Shown here: positions 7,550 to 14,923 of the stretch, piece after piece
Numbering within the stretch: position 1 is the stretch's first letter
Layout: every line of letters starts with the position of its first letter
DNA from: Agarivorans litoreus
GTDB taxonomy: Bacteria > Pseudomonadota > Gammaproteobacteria > Enterobacterales > Celerinatantimonadaceae
Assembly: GCF_019649015.1 (NCBI RefSeq)
Contig: NZ_BLPI01000001.1
Location: forward strand, 3,715,001 to 3,779,000
Reading direction: 5' to 3'
Length of the DNA: 64,000 nucleotides
Notes under the pieces: generated by a model
What the model was told of the DNA's origin: nothing
Seen by the model: the letters and a program-made list of their open reading frames with translations, nothing else
Database searches by the model: none
Translations under genes and position numbers: made by a program

Positions 7550-7846
7550 TGACAAGAATAGAGTTAATGTATGTGCTTAAGCATCGGCTGTGGCACAACC
7601 ACCGACGGCGTTAGGATGGCAGTTATCGACAGGTAATTGACCCACGAGCATAGACTGAAGACAGGTGCCACGACGGAATAAGTAAGGTTAGCGCTACCCG
7701 CAGTTTGGGTAATCTACGGATATCAGCATGAAAACCGACGAACTTACTTGCTTCAAGCTCATGCATTAACTCGCCCTTTAGGCAAAGAGCAATGGTTCAC
7801 ACGAGCTAGGGATTTAGGCGCTCAACTTGACATGGGGAGTCATACC
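7550..7846 (+). ncRNA. Candidate bridge/seekRNA region of the IS1111-type element
   Basis: About 297 untranslated bases lie between the transposase stop and the right end. In IS1111-group elements this region is known to encode a guide (seek/bridge) RNA. It contains GGCGTTAG at 7607-7614, complementary to CTAACGCC, the conserved first part of the attC sites used as targets here. The RNA fold and the donor-pairing loop were not established, so this is inference supported by one complementary match. Confidence 0.45.
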
Positions 7847-7947
7847 AACGCCGCCATATGGGGCGCGAAAATGCTTGGCTAAACTTAGCGACGAAGGAGC
7901 GCAAGCCAAGCGTTTTGCGTCCAATTGCCATGATGGCCTTGTTAGCT
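7847..7947 (-). other. attC site interrupted by the IS1111-type element
   Basis: On the minus strand the first core is AGCTAAC (7947-7941). Its arms AAAACGCTTGGC and GCCAAGCATTTT pair, as do GGACGC and GCGCCC. The last core GTTATGT is split by the IS (AAC at 7847-7849 plus ACAT at 6288-6291). AGCTAAC is the exact complement of GTTAGCT at 8435-8429, which opens the cassette. Confidence 0.88.
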
Positions 7948-8409
7948 TTCTTTACTAACTTCGACTTTTAAAATGCAATTATTCGATACGTATAAAGCCA
8001 CTAACTTGCCTGATTTTAAAACGCCACCATTTGAAATTGTTTGGTGGTAGCAAGGCGAATTAACGTAATAATCAATTTCGATTTCTTTGTTAGCTATTTT
8101 AATCAAATCGCCAGGAGCATGTCCTTCTTTTGGTTGGGTGCGTAGCACACTAACTTTTCCTCTTATGATCTCAAACTCTTTTGACTGAAAAGACATGTAA
8201 GTTGAAACATGATTAATAATGATATAAAGCAAAATAATTGGAGCCGTAACTGAGACTGTACCACCCCAAAACATAGTAAAACGTCTTTTCGCATAATTTT
8301 TATTTTTATATGCATAAAACAGTGCCGCTGGTCCTAACACTGAAAATATTAAAAGGACGTTCACTTGTTCAAAACTAGGTAAAAAAGAAATTTGGTAGAC
8401 TGTTTCCAT
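7942..8409 (-). CDS. Membrane protein of unknown function (cassette gene)
   Basis: 155 residues with two hydrophobic segments, about 17-34 (VNVLLIFSVLGPAALFYAY) and 48-68 (GTVSVTAPIILLYIIINHV). A soluble C-terminal domain of about 85 residues carries two cysteines. I do not recognise the family. The stop codon TAA at 7944-7942 lies inside the attC core itself. The start is about 25 bases inside the cassette with no clear ribosome-binding site. It is probably the cassette closest to the original attachment site. Confidence 0.7.
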   Translation of the reverse strand: METVYQISFLPSFEQVNVLLIFSVLGPAALFYAYKNKNYAKRRFTMFWGGTVSVTAPIILLYIIINHVSTYMSFQSKEFEIIRGKVSVLRTQPKEGHAPGDLIKIANKEIEIDYYVNSPCYHQTISNGGVLKSGKLVALYVSNNCILKVEVSKES

Positions 8410-8428
8410 ACGCTCGATTCGATTAGAA

Positions 8429-8495
8429 AGCTAACAGTTTATTAATAGGAAAATTTCCTTGTTTAAACACGGAATTTTTCCTCTTATCATACATT
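8429..8495 (-). other. attC-like hairpin at the right boundary of the array
   Basis: On the minus strand a stem AAGAGGAAAAATTCC pairs with GGAAATTTTCCTATT and is followed by core GTTAGCT (8435-8429). The upstream core is not recognisable. This may be a decayed attC or the old attI side. No integrase gene is seen to the right. Confidence 0.4.
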
Positions 8496-8624
8496 TGATA
8501 AAACCAAGGCTATCATCTTTCCTACGCTACATCAGCCACCTAGCTCGAAAAATAACAAAAACATCAGCATGAAAGTATGCAATCACATGTAGAAAGTAGG
8601 AATCACAGGTTCCTGTATATCATT
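8436..8624. other. Non-coding stretch between cassette array and ISL3 element
   Basis: Apart from the attC-like hairpin I see no gene here. An integron integrase would be expected on this side of a minus-strand array, but neither this stretch nor 9955-10138 encodes one. Confidence 0.6.
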
Positions 8625-9946
8625 GGCTCTTCACCGTTCTTGGTGGAAAGTCATATCAAGCCCTCCAAAGTGAAATAGAATGGCTCGCTTAAAGCGCTCT
8701 TTATTTCTAAAGCCCATTGCACGTATTTTTAGGCGCTGGATGTTTCCGTTTATCGCTTCCGCCAAGCCATTTGATACCCTATAACGCATCGCATTGATGA
8801 TGCCGTTTAAGTGCGTTTTCACGGTTTCTGCTGCTATCATCATCGGCCTGATTTGACTGACCTCTACCAGTGCTAACCAATCATTCCAAGCTGCTTTGGC
8901 CTGTCCTGCATTGCCATACCAAATGGCTCTGGCTTGTTCTTTAAATATCCAGCTTAGCCCTGTCTTTAGCATCACTTTAGCCAATGCATTCACTCTTTCT
9001 CTCAATGTCCCTTGTAGATAACTATTTCTTTTTAACCAGCCATACCGTGTTTGGTGGCACTCTCTTTTCAATTGGTGGGGTAAATCCATGAGTTCGCTTT
9101 TTCTCACTTCATTTACCGCTTTAGTGAGGACCTTGGCGATATGAAAATGGTCTATAGCTATCATCTGCTTAGCCCGCTCACCAAAATAGTCATAGGTTGC
9201 GCTTATATACGCTCTGCTCATGTCCATTGATATAGAGCGCGTAGCCCCTTTTGATTCAAGGGGCAATGCCTTAAAGCAAGCAGATAGGCTTAGGCCTGCT
9301 CTCCCGTCTTCAACCGATATCACTTGGCCATCACGATTGGATAATACCGTGACATAGTCATGGCCTTTCTTAAATGCCGTTTCATCGACCAACAGGTCTT
9401 GGTGGTTAATGGTGGTTCTGGCTGTCAGGCCGCGTTGAACGGCTCGCGCCATAATGCGGTCAATAGCTCCCCAACTAAGCCGATAGGTTTTACTCACCGC
9501 GTATAAGGAACTGACTTTAAGCATGTCTATAACGTGAGTCTCAAACAACTCTGTGTAGCGACTGTTACTCGTTGCCCAAGGCACTTGAAATGTTTGTACT
9601 CCATGCTCTGGGCAATCAGCCCTAGGTACTTCAGCTTCAATGCGTGTTTCAAACTGACAGGTATCTAAATGTCGCCAAACCCGCCGCCGAGTATCGTGGC
9701 GACGTACAGCCTTATCGCAAGAGGGGCAAGCCGTTAATGACGCTCGGTCATAGTCAACGCGTACGGTGATGGTTTGGGTAGACTCATTGAGTTCAACCGA
9801 TGAAACAGCCCAAGGATGAGTTAATCCAAGAATGGATTGATAAAGCATCGTGTCTTGCATAGTGGCGGGGCATTGATGAACGTTTACTGATTATCGCGCT
9901 CATTAATGTTTGTTGAAAGTGTTTCCACTACATTCGGTGAAGAGCC
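8625..9946 (-). mobile_element. ISL3-family insertion sequence, complete
   Basis: 1322 bp. Terminal inverted repeats start GGCTCTTCACCG at 8625-8636 and its complement at 9935-9946, with further imperfect matching to about 26 bases (GTGGAAA shared). An eight-base target duplication ATATCATT flanks it at 8617-8624 and 9947-9954, as expected for ISL3. The intact duplication indicates simple insertion. Confidence 0.95.
8631..9860 (-). CDS. ISL3-family transposase
   Basis: 409-residue DDE transposase. The N-terminal zinc-binding region (CPSCDKAVRRHDTRRR, then CPEHG) is followed by a helix-turn-helix-like part. The catalytic domain has VDETAFKKGHDYVTVL, SMDMSRAY and GLAEAINGNIQRLKIRAMG near the C-terminus. 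The length is close to the family norm and the frame is intact. It lies inside a complete element with target duplication, so it is probably active or recently so. Confidence 0.95.
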   Translation of the reverse strand: MQDTMLYQSILGLTHPWAVSSVELNESTQTITVRVDYDRASLTACPSCDKAVRRHDTRRRVWRHLDTCQFETRIEAEVPRADCPEHGVQTFQVPWATSNSRYTELFETHVIDMLKVSSLYAVSKTYRLSWGAIDRIMARAVQRGLTARTTINHQDLLVDETAFKKGHDYVTVLSNRDGQVISVEDGRAGLSLSACFKALPLESKGATRSISMDMSRAYISATYDYFGERAKQMIAIDHFHIAKVLTKAVNEVRKSELMDLPHQLKRECHQTRYGWLKRNSYLQGTLRERVNALAKVMLKTGLSWIFKEQARAIWYGNAGQAKAAWNDWLALVEVSQIRPMMIAAETVKTHLNGIINAMRYRVSNGLAEAINGNIQRLKIRAMGFRNKERFKRAILFHFGGLDMTFHQER

Positions 9947-10085
9947 ATATCATTACAGTGTTTTTTACCCAGCCAAAGATAGAAAAATCATGGGCAGATA
10001 GGTGGGTTAGTTCAGCTTTTTAATACGTAAAGGGTTAGAAACGTGGAAGTGAGTCTATTGTCTGCCATGTGTAGTTGATAAACAA

Positions 10086-10110
10086 AAGCCGCAGTTTGTG
10101 GCTGCGGCTT
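10086..10110 (-). terminator. Terminator downstream of yfhL
   Basis: AGCCGCAG and CTGCGGCT pair around a seven-base loop. The minus strand continues with TTTTGTTT. It lies 29 bases after the yfhL stop. Confidence 0.7.
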
Positions 10111-10138
10111 GTTAGTTTTAGCATCGGGCTTTAAAGCG

Positions 10139-10411
10139 CTAAGCGGAGCCTTTGGCAATTAGCATGTCGCCATGTAAGGCAACAAACTTATCGTACAGTT
10201 GCTCTTCGCTTTCTTTATGCGCTGGGTCTACGGCAATGCAGTCAATTGGGCAAACATCTATGCAAGTAGGGCGGTCGTAATGGCCTTTGCATTCGGTGCA
10301 GCGCTCTGGATCAATCACTGTGATAATGCCGTCGTAAGAGATAGCCTGGTTGGGGCACTCTGGCTCGCACATATCACAGTTGATGCATTTTTTGCTGATT
10401 AGCAAGGCCAT
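10139..10411 (-). CDS. yfhL: YfhL-family 2[4Fe-4S] ferredoxin
   Basis: 90-residue ferredoxin. The first cluster motif is CINCDMCEPECP. The second is CTECKGHYDRPTCIDVCP, with the insertion typical of the YfhL/Allochromatium-type ferredoxins. It starts only two bases after the stop of trhP, so the two are co-transcribed. In E. coli both yegQ (trhP) and yfhL are required for 5-hydroxyuridine formation in tRNA, so adjacency here supports an electron-donor role for TrhP. Confidence 0.95.
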   Translation of the reverse strand: MALLISKKCINCDMCEPECPNQAISYDGIITVIDPERCTECKGHYDRPTCIDVCPIDCIAVDPAHKESEEQLYDKFVALHGDMLIAKGSA

Positions 10412-10413
10412 GT

Positions 10414-11781
10414 TTAAGCCTTAACTTCTGCAGCTTGATGCGGGTTGCGGGTATCTTGGCCAGATTGAAGATTGCGCATTATAAGTGCGTGCTCTAAATC
10501 TACATTTTCTGGCACCGGTAAAAATACCGTATGGCCGCTGCCTTTAGCATCGTCAATTAGCTCACCTTTTTTGTTCTCTAGGTGCTCTAGTTTGAAGTTA
10601 AGGTTACCTTGCGGTGTCATAAGCTCCAGCGTATCACCCAGTACAAATTTGTTTTTTACAGTGATTTCGGCAAGGCCTGCTTGGTTGCGCCCTGCCACTT
10701 CACCCACAAATTGTTGGGTATCGCTTACCGAATAACCATAGTCGTAGTTTTGGTACTCATCATGCGTATGGCGACGTAAGAAGCCTTCGGTATAACCGCG
10801 GTGGGCTAGGTTTTCCAAGGTACCCATTAGGCTTGGGTCAAAGGGTTTGCCAGCTACTGCATCGTTAATTGCTTGGCGATACACTTGAGCAGTACGCGCA
10901 CAGTAGTAGAAAGACTTAGTACGGCCTTCAATTTTAAGTGAGTGCACCCCCATTTTAGTTAAGCGCTCTACGTGTTGAATAGCACGTAAGTCTTTTGAGT
11001 TCATGATGTAAGTGCCGTGCTCATCTTCAAAGGCTGGCATGTACTCGTTAGGGCGGCCTTGCTCTTGCAATAAGAATACTTGGTCGCTCGGCGCGCCTGC
11101 ACCCAAGGTAGGTTCAACTACTTGCGGTTGGGCAGCGATAATATCACCCACTTCGTTTTCTTTGGCTTCGTGCGCGTTGTACTTCCAGCGGCACGAGTTA
11201 GTGCAAGTGCCTTGGTTTGGATCGCGCTTATTAATGTAGCCCGACAGCAAACAGCGGCCAGAGTAGGCCATGCATAATGCGCCATGTACAAACACTTCAA
11301 GTTCCATTTCTGGCACTTGCATACGAATTTCTTCGATTTCGTCTAGCGATAACTCGCGTGACAAAATCACTCGCTCTACACCTTGTTGCTGCCAAAATTT
11401 AACCGTAGCCCAGTTAATTGCGTTGGCTTGAACCGATAAATGAATAGTTTGATCGGGGAAGGCTTCGCGCACCATCATAATCATGCCTGGGTCAGACATA
11501 ATCAAGGCGTCTGGCTTCATGGCAATCACTGGCTCAATATCGCGCAGGTAGGTTTTTAACTTAGCGTTATGCGGGGCAATATTGCTTACCACGTAGAGTT
11601 TTTTGTCTTGCGCATGCGCTTCGTTAATCGCTAGTGCAAGATTCTCATGGTTAAACTCGTTATTACGTACACGCAACGAGTAACGAGGTTGGCCCGCGTA
11701 TACCGCATCGGCGCCATAGGCAAAGGCATAACGCATGTTTTTTAGGGTGCCAGCAGGTGACAGTAGTTCAGGTGTAAACAT
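10414..11781 (-). CDS. trhP: tRNA 5-hydroxyuridine synthase subunit TrhP (U32 family)
   Basis: Peptidase-U32-like protein required for prephenate-dependent hydroxylation of U34 in tRNA. 455 residues from ATG 11781, chosen over the upstream ATG at 11832 because CCGGAG lies just before it and MFTPELLSPAGTLKN is the usual N-terminus. Family motifs: YGADAVYAGQPRYSLR, VFVHGALCMAYSGRCLLSGY, GTCTNSCRW (iron-sulfur ligands) and SLKIEGRTKSFYY. It forms an operon with yfhL. Formerly annotated as a protease (YegQ). Confidence 0.95.
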   Translation of the reverse strand: MFTPELLSPAGTLKNMRYAFAYGADAVYAGQPRYSLRVRNNEFNHENLALAINEAHAQDKKLYVVSNIAPHNAKLKTYLRDIEPVIAMKPDALIMSDPGMIMMVREAFPDQTIHLSVQANAINWATVKFWQQQGVERVILSRELSLDEIEEIRMQVPEMELEVFVHGALCMAYSGRCLLSGYINKRDPNQGTCTNSCRWKYNAHEAKENEVGDIIAAQPQVVEPTLGAGAPSDQVFLLQEQGRPNEYMPAFEDEHGTYIMNSKDLRAIQHVERLTKMGVHSLKIEGRTKSFYYCARTAQVYRQAINDAVAGKPFDPSLMGTLENLAHRGYTEGFLRRHTHDEYQNYDYGYSVSDTQQFVGEVAGRNQAGLAEITVKNKFVLGDTLELMTPQGNLNFKLEHLENKKGELIDDAKGSGHTVFLPVPENVDLEHALIMRNLQSGQDTRNPHQAAEVKA

Positions 11782-11958
11782 CAAAGCTCCGGGTCTTAGT
11801 CGAATCATTGAGGAAGGCTGCGAGCAGCACAATAAGGGCGCGCATTTTACGCGTAGCGAGCGGGGCTTGCAATGGTTTTGCTTAAAAAATCACCAACCTT
11901 TAGCAAGTATCTGAAACTTTGTTAATGGTTGGTGAAATAGGTAAGTAACTGTGAGGAC

Positions 11959-12867
11959 TTAGCTGGTTAATTCGCCGCCTAAGGCTGCGATTAAATCGGG
12001 GATCATCTTAGTGAGTTCGCCACTGGCTAGGGCAAAGTCAGCATCAAAACGTGCTGCTACATCACTTTTATCAATGTCTTCATTTTGTTCGGTGATGGTA
12101 TCGGTGAACTTAACCCCTTTAATGCTCATGTCTTCGCTAATTAAAAAGCGAATTGAGTCAGCCCAAGTAAGCTCTAGCTTGGTCACAAACTTATCGGCAT
12201 CTAAGTGCACTTTAATTTCGTCGCTAAACAAATCTTGTTCTTTACAACGAATAATACCGCCACCTTCTAAGGCACTGCGTAGCTCGGCTTCTTCACCTAA
12301 TTCAAAGTTGGCTGGAATGGCTTTTTCGTTTAACCAGTCGGTCATGGTTACGTCAGCCTGATTAGCCAATTTAATTGGTGTAACAGGCAGGCTGCCTAAA
12401 GATTTACGTAATAAAGAAATCACTTCTTCAGCCTTTTTAGCACTACCGGCATCAACCGCAATTAAGTTGTTATCTGGGCTTACCCAAGCGTAGGTTAGGC
12501 TGGTGCGTGAGAAAGCACGAGGTAGAAGAGTCATCACGATTTCTTCTTTAAGGGCATCTTTCTCGGCTTTTTTTAATGGGCGCTGTTGCTCTTGTTCAAT
12601 CAGCTCAATTTTGTCGGCTAAGGTGTCGCGAATAACCGATGCAGGTAGCATCTTCTCTTCTTTTTTAGCACATACCAAGTATTCGTTACCAATCACATGC
12701 GTAAGGCTTTGACCAAATTTACCCATGGGAGTCACCCAGCCAAATTTGCTTAAGTCTTGGCTTCCGCAAGGGGTAAAGCTTAGCTCGCCTAAGGTTGCAT
12801 CTAGCTTCTCTGGCTCGAGTTCTAGTTCCTTAGTAATACGAAACAACATTAGATTTTTAAACCACAT
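11959..12867 (-). CDS. rdgC: Recombination-associated protein RdgC
   Basis: Nucleoid-associated, ring-forming DNA-binding protein that modulates RecA. 302 residues, matching the usual ~303. It starts MWFKNLMLFRITKELELEPE and contains FGWVTPMGKFG, MLPASVIRDTLADKI and LLPRAFSRTSLTYAWVSP, all typical of the family. The gene is alone between trhP and a divergent GNAT gene, with about 175 bases to each neighbour. Confidence 0.97.
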   Translation of the reverse strand: MWFKNLMLFRITKELELEPEKLDATLGELSFTPCGSQDLSKFGWVTPMGKFGQSLTHVIGNEYLVCAKKEEKMLPASVIRDTLADKIELIEQEQQRPLKKAEKDALKEEIVMTLLPRAFSRTSLTYAWVSPDNNLIAVDAGSAKKAEEVISLLRKSLGSLPVTPIKLANQADVTMTDWLNEKAIPANFELGEEAELRSALEGGGIIRCKEQDLFSDEIKVHLDADKFVTKLELTWADSIRFLISEDMSIKGVKFTDTITEQNEDIDKSDVAARFDADFALASGELTKMIPDLIAALGGELTS

Positions 12868-13117
12868 AACGGAATAGCTCTTTAATAAATTTGGGGCGCT
12901 ATTCTACCAAAACTGTTTGACTTGTCAGGCGGCAATTACGTTTTTTTGAAGCTGTCGTAAGCTCAGCCAATTAAAATACTGCTGCGTGGTGAATATTGCG
13001 TCAGTCGGCATATTAAAACTACTGTTTAACATTTACACGCAATAAATTTTGTTAATACCTTGTGAGCCATGTCCAGCATAAGCGGACAAAATACGATCTA
13101 ATTCACACCGAGAATTT

Positions 13118-13660
13118 GTGTTAATTACCATACTGATGGTCTGGTGTTTATGGCGATGGTTTTACTCATTGAACTCTTTTACTAATGCTGCGGGCTTAAC
13201 CCTGCGTAAAGCAGAGCTAGGTGATTACGAAGATATTGGTGAGATTTGGCTTTCTGCCAGTTTGCGTGCTCATGATTTTTTACCCAGTAAATATTGGTGG
13301 GAGCGCCAAGATGCCTTGCAACGCTTGTATCAATATAAATCAGAAGTGTGGGTAGCGGAAGTAGAGGGCCAAGTATGTGGATTTTTAGCCTTGGTAGAAA
13401 GCAAGCTTATTGCTTTGTTTGTTGCGCCGTGCTGGCAGCGCCGGGGAATTGGCTCGCAACTGTTGGAGTTGGCAAAGAGCTTACGTTCGCGATTAGAGCT
13501 GCACTTATTTGCCGATAATGCTAAAGCGTTTAACTTCTATTTAAGGCATCGTTTTGAAGTGTTGTGGAAACGGCCAGAACGCTACACAGGGTACCCTTTG
13601 GTATTTATGGGTTTTAACCCGCAGCCTATGTTTGTAGAAAATACTGCGCCAGTCGCTTAA
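13118..13660 (+). CDS. GNAT-family N-acetyltransferase
   Basis: 180 residues. The GNAT core begins about residue 27 (GLTLRKAELGDYEDIGEIW). The acetyl-CoA loop is CWQRRGIGSQLLELAK, and the C-terminal part FADNAKAFNFYLRHRFEVL resembles YiaC/YjaB-type enzymes. Start is uncertain: GTG 13118 has GAG five bases upstream, and ATG 13136 is the alternative. The hydrophobic, Trp-rich N-terminal 20 residues are unusual. Substrate unknown. It converges on galU with an imperfect hairpin (13643-13668) between. Confidence 0.85.
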   Translation: MLITILMVWCLWRWFYSLNSFTNAAGLTLRKAELGDYEDIGEIWLSASLRAHDFLPSKYWWERQDALQRLYQYKSEVWVAEVEGQVCGFLALVESKLIALFVAPCWQRRGIGSQLLELAKSLRSRLELHLFADNAKAFNFYLRHRFEVLWKRPERYTGYPLVFMGFNPQPMFVENTAPVA

Positions 13661-13677
13661 CTGACGCAGTGAGTTAG

Positions 13678-14508
13678 TTACTTGCCGTAAAGGTTCTCGA
13701 AGCAGTAATTGGTCGCTTCAACAAAACCTTCAACACTACCGCAGTCAAATCGCTTACCTTTAAATTTGTAGGCCATAACACAGCCGTTTTGGGCCTGGGT
13801 AAGGAGTGCATCGGTAAGTTGAATTTCGCCATTTTTGCCTGGCTTGGTATCACGAATTAGGCTGAAAATATCCGGCGTTAAAATATAACGACCGATTACC
13901 GCAAGGTTGGATGGCTCTTCACCTTTGGCTGGTTTTTCTACCATTGAGGTGACTCGGAATAAGTCATCACGCAGCGCTTCGCCTTCAATCACCCCATATT
14001 TGTGAGCTTCTTCTGGTGGTACTTCCATTACTGCAATAATCGAGCAGCGGAATTGCTCGTAAAGTTTGGTCATTTGAGCCAGCACGCCGCCATCATCGCC
14101 AAAACATAAGTCATCGGCTAGCACTACGCCAAAGGGTTCCTGACCAATTAAGGTTTCGCCACATAACACTGCGTGACCAAGGCCCATCATTTTCTTTTGC
14201 CGAGTAAAGGTGCAGTTTACATTGTCTACTAAGTGACGAATTTCTTTTAAGTAAGCCTCTTTACTTGTACCTGCAATTTCGTTCTCCAGTTCATAACTAA
14301 TATCGAAGTGATCGGCAATGGCACGTTTACCCCGGCCGGTAATGAAAGCCATATCACTCATGTCAGCAGCTACTGCTTCTTCTACGCCATATTGAACTAG
14401 AGGTTTGTTTACTACGGGCAACATTTCTTTAGGCATAGACTTAGTAGCGGGTAGAAAGCGGGTGCCATAGCCTGCAACAGGAAATAAGCATTTCTTAATT
14501 ATGGTCAT
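13678..14508 (-). CDS. galU: UTP--glucose-1-phosphate uridylyltransferase
   Basis: Makes UDP-glucose for envelope polysaccharides and, plausibly here, as a donor for glucosylglycerate synthesis. 276 residues. The nucleotidyltransferase signature GYGTRFLPATKSMPKEMLP is at the N-terminus, followed by VLADDLCFG and VEKPAKGEEPSNLAVIGRYIL. It is a little shorter than E. coli GalU (302), as in some marine relatives. TTGGAACTCC precedes the ATG on the plus strand (GGAGTTCC on minus), a plausible ribosome site. Confidence 0.95.
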   Translation of the reverse strand: MTIIKKCLFPVAGYGTRFLPATKSMPKEMLPVVNKPLVQYGVEEAVAADMSDMAFITGRGKRAIADHFDISYELENEIAGTSKEAYLKEIRHLVDNVNCTFTRQKKMMGLGHAVLCGETLIGQEPFGVVLADDLCFGDDGGVLAQMTKLYEQFRCSIIAVMEVPPEEAHKYGVIEGEALRDDLFRVTSMVEKPAKGEEPSNLAVIGRYILTPDIFSLIRDTKPGKNGEIQLTDALLTQAQNGCVMAYKFKGKRFDCGSVEGFVEATNYCFENLYGK

Positions 14509-14923
14509 TGGAACTCCTTGTAACCCTACAATCTTGTTGAATGTGGTTGGTTAAAACCTGTAATAACTAGAGCAAGAGCGATGCCGTGAATGCTTACATC
14601 GTAGCTAAATTATTGTTTTGTTTATAAATAATGGGTTTATTTTTGACTTTGTTACCCCACGGATCTTATTCGCCTTGCACTGTTTTGGTGCGAATTTATG
14701 ATGACTAGCTTAATGCTGCTTTAAAATGGCACATTGCTAATGCGCGATTTTTAGCGTTGCTATTTAGCAATAAGAAAGTATCTAGAATTTTTATAAGTAT
14801 TTGTCTATATAAAACAAACGCTTATTTTGGAATGGAATAGAGTGTCTTATTTCACAAGCCTTGGCACAGTTATTGGAAATGTTTTATTAACATAATGCTA
14901 AGCAAGCCACGGTGGGAGCCTAT
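14509..14923. other. Divergent intergenic region galU / GH13 phosphorylase
   Basis: About 415 AT-rich bases with no open frame I would support. It must hold both promoters. TTGGCACAGTTATTGGA near 14861-14877 resembles a sigma-54 promoter but has GG instead of GC at -12, so I do not call it. Confidence 0.5.

Larger units (their letters stand above)
6292..7846 (+). mobile_element. IS110-family element, IS1111 group, inserted in an attC core
   Basis: About 1555 bp. Eleven-base subterminal inverted repeats, ATGACTCCCCA at 6299-6309 and its complement at 7833-7843, lie seven bases from the left end and three from the right. This is the geometry typical of the IS1111 group. Removing 6292-7846 joins ACAT and AAC into the attC core ACATAAC followed by GCC. 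No target duplication is needed. A second, truncated copy (1991-2092) sits at the same position of another attC core. Confidence 0.88.

Noticed and set aside
2584-8435. Cassette array read on the plus strand
   Set aside because: The core complementarity is symmetric, but AACAAGCCC after the first core and GGGC before GTTRRRY, plus canonical gene orientation in most cassettes, fit the minus strand.
13643-13668. Hairpin between the GNAT gene and galU as a terminator
   Set aside because: The stem has a mismatch and neither strand has a T tract after it, so it was mentioned but not called.
14861-14877. Sigma-54-like promoter TTGGCACAGTTATTGGA before the GH13 gene
   Set aside because: The -12 element has GG instead of the essential GC, and no enhancer-binding site or regulator is visible.
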